Virus record (IMG/VR): IMGVR_UViG_3300025309_000221 | Coordinates: 1-20,419 of that record | From: a virus | DNA length: 20,419 bases | Strand: one strand, 5' to 3' | Part shown: positions 6,274 through 10,466 of the stretch, one piece after another | How the letters are laid out: every line of letters begins with the position of its first letter | Position numbering within the stretch: the first letter of the stretch is position 1 | Notes under the pieces: generated by a model | Seen by the model: only the letters and a program-made list of their open reading frames with translations | Told to the model about the DNA's origin: nothing | Databases searched by the model: none | Made by a program: the position numbers and the translations under genes

Positions 6274-6681
6274 ATGACGAACCTATTTTTCCCCATCGAG
6301 CGGCTGCGCCTGTTTTCGGCGAATGGGCAGGTGTACCGCGCGTTCCATCACTTGCTGGCGGCGCGCATGGGGTCGCTGTTGATGGTGCCGCTGCATCTGG
6401 TGCTGGGGCGCTGCGACGCGGTGATCGACGGTTGCCCGGTGCCGTGGGAGGAGGTGCATGCGGTGCTGGATTATCCGGCGGTGAACCCGCTGACGAATCC
6501 GGCCAAGTGGGACATTGATGACCATGTGGCGCAGTTCGGCTACCTGGGCATCGCGCCGGCTGAATGCGTGCTGGATTACATCACGCCGATGGTGGGCGGC
6601 GAGGAGAAGGTGCTGCGGCTAGTGCATCCGTGCGGGGTGCGGTATGCGGTGGCGATGGGTAACGTTCAAATTGGGCGCTGA
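6274..6681 (+). CDS. Phage protein at the integron junction, unknown function, C-terminus possibly replaced (135 aa)
   Basis: Begins MTNLFFPIERLRLFSANGQV, 3 nt after the membrane-protein gene. It is a globular mixed protein with no recognised motif. The last residues, GNVQIGR, are encoded by AACGTTCAAATTG (6661-6673), a 13-bp exact match to one side of the attC repeats at 6856 and 8170. The natural 3' end of this gene was therefore probably cut and replaced when the cassette region arrived (inference). Codon use up to about 6650 is GC-rich like the phage operon; the DNA after the junction is visibly more AT-rich. Confidence 0.6.
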   Translation: MTNLFFPIERLRLFSANGQVYRAFHHLLAARMGSLLMVPLHLVLGRCDAVIDGCPVPWEEVHAVLDYPAVNPLTNPAKWDIDDHVAQFGYLGIAPAECVLDYITPMVGGEEKVLRLVHPCGVRYAVAMGNVQIGR

Positions 6682-6937
6682 TCTGCACGATTTACCAGCC
6701 GAACATCCAGACAGGAATAGACCTCTAGCAGGATGTTGGTACAGATGGACGAAAGGGAAGGCGTGGCGCGAAGTGAAGCAAACATTCGGCATCGCTCACG
6801 CTTCATACAATGATCTTGGCCCGGCATGGATAGAGACAAGCGTTTTTTGCTGGGTGCCCAACGTTCAAATTGAGGGGCAGGCCGCTTCTGGCCTGTCCCG
6901 CTCGAATGCAGGGTTGTGCGTCAATATTACGGAGTGA
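6644..6937 (+). CDS. Cassette-remnant ORF with attC-encoded tail, unknown function (up to 97 aa)
   Basis: The open frame runs through the partial attC at 6661 and ends just past the attC at 6856. The middle (about residues 13-70, including RPLAGCWYRWTKGKAWREVK and a WIETSVFCW segment) looks like a real short protein. The last 27 residues, starting VPNVQIE, are encoded by attC and the few bases beyond it, and are shared with the ORF at 7976. The ATG at 6644 overlaps the upstream gene by 38 bp and has a weak ribosome site, so the gene may be 5'-truncated or start elsewhere. No family recognised. Confidence 0.45.
   Translation: MRWRWVTFKLGADLHDLPAEHPDRNRPLAGCWYRWTKGKAWREVKQTFGIAHASYNDLGPAWIETSVFCWVPNVQIEGQAASGLSRSNAGLCVNITE
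6661..6673 (-). repeat. Partial attC (L'-spacer-core side only)
   Basis: AACGTTCAAATTG is identical to the first-core side of the two full attC sites. On the minus strand it reads CAATTTGAAC followed by the core G^TTACCC, whose last bases are phage DNA. No matching R''/L'' half was found within the next 130 bp, so this looks like a degenerate or truncated site at the left end of the array. Confidence 0.5.
6856..6919 (-). repeat. attC recombination site X
   Basis: 64 bp. Minus-strand order: R'' GCACAAC (6919-6913), spacer, L'' ATTCGAG (6907-6901), variable stem, L' CTCAAT (6874-6869), spacer, R' GTTGGGC (6862-6856). R' fits GTTRRRY exactly; R'' differs from the ideal complement by one base. 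L'' has one extra C relative to L', and a second unpaired base (T6896 on the plus strand) lies 8 nt further in. This matches the two extrahelical bases (G20'' and T12'') known for attC bottom strands. Inner stem: 6875-6883 with 6890-6899, loop GCTTCT. A near copy lies at 8170-8233. Confidence 0.8.
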
Positions 6938-6941
6938 GGAC

Positions 6942-7979
6942 TTGGAGAATGAATTGCGAACCATGCACTTGTTTGCCGGAATTGGAGGCGGATTGCTTGC
7001 CGATCTCATTCTCGGACACAGGCCGATTATTGCCGTCGAGTGGGATAAATACGCTTGCAGAATCTTGCGCGAACGAGCAGCAGGCGGATGGTTTCCACAC
7101 TTGTCAGTGTGGGAAGGAGACGTTCGGATGTTCGATCCATCCGAATACGCGGGGCGAGTGGATTGCATTCATGCGGGGTTCCCTTGCCAAGATATTAGTG
7201 TCGCTGGAAAACAGGCCGGGCTTGGAGAAGGCACTCGCAGCGGGCTTTACCGAGAAGTCTTGCGAATCGCTGGCGTGGTACGACCGCGATACATCTTCTT
7301 GGAAAACGTATCAGCGATCCTTTCTAACGGGCTGGGAACCGTACTCGGAGACTTGGCCGCGCTGGGGTATGACTGCCGATGGCTCTGCATTCGTGCATCC
7401 GATGTCGGAGCGCCGCATGGGCGCGATAGATGGTTCTGTCTCGCAACAATTGGCAACACCGAACACGATGGACAGTTTACCGCCGAAATCGGCGGAAGCA
7501 CTGGAGCGGGAAGCGACGATTGCGCGCCCTGGGCGCAGCAAGCCTGCGAACCTGCGCGACCAAGTGAGCAACATGCAGAACTGGCCGACACCAAGCGCGA
7601 CAGACTACAAAGGCAGCGGGAAAACGGGAACGCTACGCGACAGATTGGATTATGCGGTGGAGAGAGGCGCAACCAAGAGCAAGACATTTGCAACGCCGCA
7701 GGCGCGGGACTATCGGACAGGGCAGGAAAGCCGCTGGAACGATCCGGCGCGCAGTCGGAACTTGAACGACCAGATTGGTGGGCAACTCAATCCGAAGTGG
7801 GTCAGTTGGCTCATGGGGTTCCCAACAGAGTGGGCGCTCTTAAAGGATTAGGAAACGCACAAGTCCCGCTACAGGCAGCGGCAGCATGGCGGATTTTGAC
7901 GCACAACGTAGAGGTAAGGGGGCCGCGCTTTTGCGGCTCCCGCTTCACCGATGGGTTGGGAAACGAAAGGATGATATGA
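6942..7979 (+). CDS. C5-cytosine DNA methyltransferase
   Basis: 345 aa from a TTG at 6942 that has GGAG at 6931-6934; an ATG at 6963 is the alternative start. Transfers a methyl group from SAM to C5 of cytosine. Motifs in order: SAM-binding FAGIGGG (about residues 11-17), catalytic Cys in GFPCQDIS (Cys about 82), ENV (about 121-123), GAPHGRDRWF (about 156-165), then a long variable target-recognition region. After that come QLAHGVPNRV and GLGNAQVPLQAAAAWRIL (motifs IX-X, about 288-318). All key motifs are intact. The last 25 residues extend past the usual end. It lies in cassette 2 between attC sites and overlaps the next ORF by 4 bp. A different protein is readable in another frame at 7171-7851. 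The target sequence is unknown. Confidence 0.88.
   Translation: MENELRTMHLFAGIGGGLLADLILGHRPIIAVEWDKYACRILRERAAGGWFPHLSVWEGDVRMFDPSEYAGRVDCIHAGFPCQDISVAGKQAGLGEGTRSGLYREVLRIAGVVRPRYIFLENVSAILSNGLGTVLGDLAALGYDCRWLCIRASDVGAPHGRDRWFCLATIGNTEHDGQFTAEIGGSTGAGSDDCAPWAQQACEPARPSEQHAELADTKRDRLQRQRENGNATRQIGLCGGERRNQEQDICNAAGAGLSDRAGKPLERSGAQSELERPDWWATQSEVGQLAHGVPNRVGALKGLGNAQVPLQAAAAWRILTHNVEVRGPRFCGSRFTDGLGNERMI
7171..7851 (+). CDS. Overlapping-frame phage protein of the MRGSLAKI / WLMGFP type (226 aa)
   Basis: This ORF lies entirely inside the methyltransferase gene in another forward frame, yet it reads as a recognisable phage protein rather than noise. It has MRGSLAKI at the start, SSWKTYQRSF, YSETWPRWGMTADGSAF, NWPTPSATDYKGSG, and finally GGQLNPKWVSWLMGFPTEW. 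From memory, proteins with these motifs are common in phages near cytosine methylase genes. The WVSWLMGFP DNA is the same DNA that encodes methyltransferase motif QLAHGVPNRV in the other frame, so the overlap may be old and general. No obvious ribosome site precedes the ATG at 7171. Function unknown. It could be a true dual-coded gene or a conserved shadow frame. Confidence 0.5.
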   Translation: MRGSLAKILVSLENRPGLEKALAAGFTEKSCESLAWYDRDTSSWKTYQRSFLTGWEPYSETWPRWGMTADGSAFVHPMSERRMGAIDGSVSQQLATPNTMDSLPPKSAEALEREATIARPGRSKPANLRDQVSNMQNWPTPSATDYKGSGKTGTLRDRLDYAVERGATKSKTFATPQARDYRTGQESRWNDPARSRNLNDQIGGQLNPKWVSWLMGFPTEWALLKD

Positions 7980-8251
7980 AACCAATAACAGTATGGGAGC
8001 GATGGTACAACAAACCAGCGCCTGGAAGATACGAACACAACCATATTGAGGGCGGACACTCTGACAGAGATGTACCCCGCGCAATTATACAAGAGCAACA
8101 TAACTCATGGATAAATGCGGATGGGTGGAAGGCAACATTTTGCTATCTCGACGCAGATAATAAAGTAGTGCCCAACGTTCAAATTGAGGCGCGGCGCGCT
8201 GTTGCGCCGTCGCTCTCGAATGCAGGGTTGTGCGTCAATACTACGGAGTGA
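7976..8251 (+). CDS. Cassette ORF with attC-encoded tail, unknown function (91 aa)
   Basis: ATG at 7976 overlaps the methyltransferase stop (ATGA) and follows GAAAGGA. The first 66 residues, beginning MKPITVWERWYNKPAPGRYE and including HNSWINADGWKATFCYLDAD, form a small Trp/Tyr-rich domain without recognised family. The C-terminal 25 residues (VPNVQIE to NTTE) are encoded by the attC at 8170-8233 plus 18 nt beyond it. The tail is nearly identical to that of the ORF ending at 6937, although the bodies of the two proteins are unrelated. ORFs that stop in attC are common in integron cassettes. Confidence 0.6.
   Translation: MKPITVWERWYNKPAPGRYEHNHIEGGHSDRDVPRAIIQEQHNSWINADGWKATFCYLDADNKVVPNVQIEARRAVAPSLSNAGLCVNTTE
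8170..8233 (-). repeat. attC recombination site Y
   Basis: Same 64-bp layout as site X: minus-strand R'' GCACAAC (8233-8227), L'' ATTCGAG (8221-8215), inner stem 8213-8204 with 8197-8189 (loop GCTGTT), L' CTCAAT (8188-8183), R' GTTGGGC (8176-8170). The extra C in L'' and the bulge at T8210 are both conserved. Compared with X, four of nine inner stem pairs change and every change is compensated, which supports selection on the fold. The R'' of this site is an exact complement of the 5' end of cassette 1 at 9189-9183, over ten bases (GACGCACAAC). Confidence 0.82.
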
Positions 8252-8254
8252 TGA

Positions 8255-9181
8255 ATGATAAAACACGTTATATCTGTTTCTGGTGGAAAAGATAGCGCGG
8301 CAACGCTGTTGATCGCGCTGGAGAACTGCCAGCGTGAGCATGTGTTACCGATTTTTTGCGACACGGGGAATGAACACCAAGCAGTATATGAATACTTGAA
8401 CTATCTCGAACAGGAACTGGACATCAAGATCACGCGGCTTAAGGCTGACTTTAAGGAGAGAATGCAACGCCACCGAGAGCGGCTGCTTGAGATAGCTAAT
8501 GGCGGAGCAGATTATTTTCCATCCGCAAAATTTCCGTGGACAAAGGAAAGAGCCGCGCTGGCGGCGGATTTAATGCATCCAAGCGGCAACCCGTTTCTTG
8601 ACCTGTGCATGATTAAGGGTATGTTTCCATCACATGGTCGCCAGTTTTGCACCGAAGAGTTAAAACGCAATCTTGCCGTAGAGTTTCAATTGGAAATTGT
8701 GGATAGTGGTGATTCGATGATTTCGTGGCAAGGTGTTAGACGCGACGAATCTGCAAGACGTAAAAATGCAAAAAAGATGGAACGCATCGGGCCGCGCATG
8801 TGGGCATTTAGACCGCTTGTTGATTGGTCAGCGGTCGATGTGTTCGCATATTGCAAAGAAAGAGGAATACAGCCCAACCCGCTTTATCTGCAAGGGATGA
8901 ACCGGGTTGGTTGTATGCCGTGTATCAATGTCAATAAAAATGAGTTGCGTGAAATCGCAGCACGCTTCCCAGAACAAATAGACCGCATTAGAGCTTGGGA
9001 AAAAATAGTATGCGCCGTAAGCCGAGCCGGGATGTCATCAATGCTTCATTCCGGGGGGTTTGAAACAATAAATGATCGTGTCGAGTGGGCTAAGACTACG
9101 CGAGGTGGAACGCAATTTAATTTGCTCGACACGCTGACTGATTACAAAGCCTGTTCGTCGGCGCACGGATTATGCGAATGA
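8255..9181 (+). CDS. Phosphoadenosine phosphosulfate reductase family protein (PP-loop ATPase)
   Basis: 308 aa. The PP-loop SGGKDSAAT (residues 9-17) binds nucleotide and defines the adenine-nucleotide alpha-hydrolase fold of PAPS reductases, sulfurylases and DndC-type proteins. A conserved FCTEELKR segment follows in the middle, then [13 protein letters not shown] with a CxxC pair, and a C-terminal [10 protein letters not shown] with two more Cys that may join a metal or Fe-S site. Phage members of this family are common, but their substrate is unsettled. A role in sulfur chemistry of nucleic acids is possible, as is plain sulfate assimilation. Start ATG follows GGAG in the conserved sequence just beyond attC Y. 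It is the only gene of cassette 1, and its base composition is clearly more AT-rich than the phage operon. Confidence 0.82.
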   Translation: MIKHVISVSGGKDSAATLLIALENCQREHVLPIFCDTGNEHQAVYEYLNYLEQELDIKITRLKADFKERMQRHRERLLEIANGGADYFPSAKFPWTKERAALAADLMHPSGNPFLDLCMIKGMFPSHGRQFCTEELKRNLAVEFQLEIVDSGDSMISWQGVRRDESARRKNAKKMERIGPRMWAFRPLVDWSAVDVFAYCKERGIQPNPLYLQGMNRVGCMPCINVNKNELREIAARFPEQIDRIRAWEKIVCAVSRAGMSSMLHSGGFETINDRVEWAKTTRGGTQFNLLDTLTDYKACSSAHGLCE

Positions 9182-9250
9182 CGCACAACTTAAATTCAAC
9201 GACACCCAATGTCGCCTCAATAGACACCGATGTCGCATAACTCAACTACC
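9181..9250 (-). other. attI-like zone upstream of intI
   Basis: Just 5' of intI, read outward on the minus strand, there are several GTT boxes: GTTGGTA, GTTGAGT, GTTATGC, GTTGAAT and finally GTTGTGC at 9189-9183. The last joins the first cassette. Two near-identical motifs, GACACCCAATGTCGC (9201-9215) and GACACCGATGTCGC (9223-9236), lie between them 22 bp apart, each an imperfect GACA/TGTC dyad. Known attI sites combine a core GTT box with extra integrase-binding repeats, and lie upstream of intI as here. Assignment is by position and pattern only. Confidence 0.5.
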
Positions 9251-9269
9251 AACCACGGGAGGTATTGTC

Positions 9270-10292
9270 ATGACTGAGATTCTGGAACAAGAAGCGACAG
9301 TTGAATCTGTTAAAAGCGACACTCCTCGCCCTGTGAAACTGCTCGACCATGTGCGCGAGCGCATTCGCGTCCTGCACTACAGCCGCAGCACCGAGACAAC
9401 TTATCTCTACTGGATACGCTTTTTCATCCTCCACAACAATAAACGCCACCCGCGCGACATGGGTGCTGCCGAAGTAGAAGCGTTCCTCTCCCACCTGGCG
9501 ACACAGCGCGAGGTTGCCGCTGGGACACAAAACCAAGCTATGCACGCCATTCTGTTTCTCTACAAGCAGGTGCTCGGCATCAACCTGCCTTGGCTCGACG
9601 GAATCACCCGAGCCAAACCATCGCAGCGTCTTCCAGTCGTTCTTACGCAGGATGAAACCCGCCGCTTGCTGGCGCAAACGCGCGGTGTGCCTGGGCTGAT
9701 CGTCAAGCTGCTTTATGGCACCGGTATGCGCCTCATGGAAGCGCTGCGCCTGCGCGTCAAGGATGTTGATTTCGAGCATCACCAGATCACTATACGCGGC
9801 GGCAAGGGTGACAAGGATCGCGTCACGATGCTGCCTGCAAGCATCGTCCCCGAGTTGCGCGCCTGTATCGAGCAACGCCAAAGAATGCACCACATCGACC
9901 TTGCCACCGGCATGGCGGATGTGGAACTCCCTCATGCGCTTGAACGCAAATACCCCAACGCCGGGAAAGAGTGGGGCTGGCAATACATTTTCGCAGCAGC
10001 GGGTTATAGCGCCGACCCGCGCAGTGGAGTGATTCGCCGCCACCATATCAGCGAAAAAACCATCCAGCGCCACGTTAAAGACTGTGCCCAGCGCGCCAAT
10101 CTGAACAAACCGGCGCACCCCCACACGTTGCGCCACAGCTTCGCCACCCATCTGCTGGAAAACGGCTACGACATCCGCACCGTGCAGGAGCTGCTCGGCC
10201 ATTCGGACGTGAGCACCACCATGATCTATACCCATGTGCTTAATCGCGGCGGTCATGGCGTGGCGAGTCCGCTGGACAGAATTGCAACATGA
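9270..10292 (+). CDS. intI: Integron integrase IntI
   Basis: 340 aa, colinear with IntI1 over its whole length. Core-binding domain about residues 22-110 ([40 protein letters not shown]). Catalytic residues: R154 ([11 protein letters not shown]), K179 (GGKGDKDR), H285 and R288 ([10 protein letters not shown]), H311 ([10 protein letters not shown]), Y320 ([11 protein letters not shown]). The region about 222-270 ([32 protein letters not shown]) is the additional segment that distinguishes IntI from XerC/D and phage integrases. Start ATG follows GGGAGG. IntI enzymes recombine attI with folded single-stranded attC. Nothing looks inactivating. Two attC sites lie upstream in canonical orientation. 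Confidence 0.93.
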   Translation: MTEILEQEATVESVKSDTPRPVKLLDHVRERIRVLHYSRSTETTYLYWIRFFILHNNKRHPRDMGAAEVEAFLSHLATQREVAAGTQNQAMHAILFLYKQVLGINLPWLDGITRAKPSQRLPVVLTQDETRRLLAQTRGVPGLIVKLLYGTGMRLMEALRLRVKDVDFEHHQITIRGGKGDKDRVTMLPASIVPELRACIEQRQRMHHIDLATGMADVELPHALERKYPNAGKEWGWQYIFAAAGYSADPRSGVIRRHHISEKTIQRHVKDCAQRANLNKPAHPHTLRHSFATHLLENGYDIRTVQELLGHSDVSTTMIYTHVLNRGGHGVASPLDRIAT

Positions 10293-10344
10293 ACTCCCGC
10301 CCCGCAACGGGGCACGACCCAAGCCGGTGAGTGGGGATAGATAA

Positions 10345-10407
10345 CCGCCGGCACGCTGCGACGAGAATGGCAACTCCTTAAACGTGCCGGCGGGCGCAGC
10401 TTTTTTT
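10345..10407 (+). terminator. Structured terminator-like element after intI, possible pseudoknot
   Basis: CCGCCGGCACG (10345-10355) pairs with CGTGCCGGCGG (10383-10393). GCTGCG (10355-10360) pairs with CGCAGC (10395-10400), directly followed by seven T (10401-10407). The two stems interleave, so they form either a pseudoknot or two alternative folds, one of them terminator-like. A smaller hairpin GCCCCG-CAA-CGGGGC lies at 10299-10313. It would end intI or cassette transcription. Confidence 0.55.
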
Positions 10408-10410
10408 ATA

Positions 10411-10437
10411 CCCTTCGACAGGCTCAGGGCGAACGGG
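10411..10437. repeat. Dispersed REP-like sequence (TTCGACAGGCTCAGG type)
   Basis: CCCTTCGACAGGCTCAGGGC followed by GAACGGG is, from memory, a dispersed imperfect palindrome seen in many proteobacterial genomes, often between genes. Here it lies between the intI terminator and the primase start. It supports a chromosomal history for this segment. Only one copy is in the window. Confidence 0.55.
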
Positions 10438-10466
10438 ATTGATTAACGAACATCAGGGACTGGATC

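Larger units (their letters stand above)
6661..10292. mobile_element. Integron embedded in the phage early operon (intI, attI-like zone, two cassettes)
   Basis: Components seen: a full-length IntI integrase (9270-10292); an attI-like zone upstream of it (9181-9250); two attC sites on the minus strand (8233-8170 and 6919-6856); and a partial attC end at 6661-6673. Cutting at G^TT gives cassette 1 (8176-9188, PAPS-reductase-family gene), cassette 2 (6862-8175, methyltransferase and a small ORF) and a remnant (6663-6861). The left edge is the join to the phage gene; the right edge is the end of intI. The attC orientation relative to intI is canonical, but the cassette genes face toward intI. Mobility is inferred. 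Confidence 0.72.

Noticed and set aside
6856-6919. attC orientation on the plus strand
   Set aside because: The plus strand would give GTTGTGC, which breaks GTTRRRY, and puts the extra base in the wrong L box. The minus strand fits core, L boxes and both bulges.
9246-10373. A 375-codon minus-strand frame over intI
   Set aside because: It is a shadow of the IntI frame; no recognisable protein, and intI is colinear with its family over its whole length.
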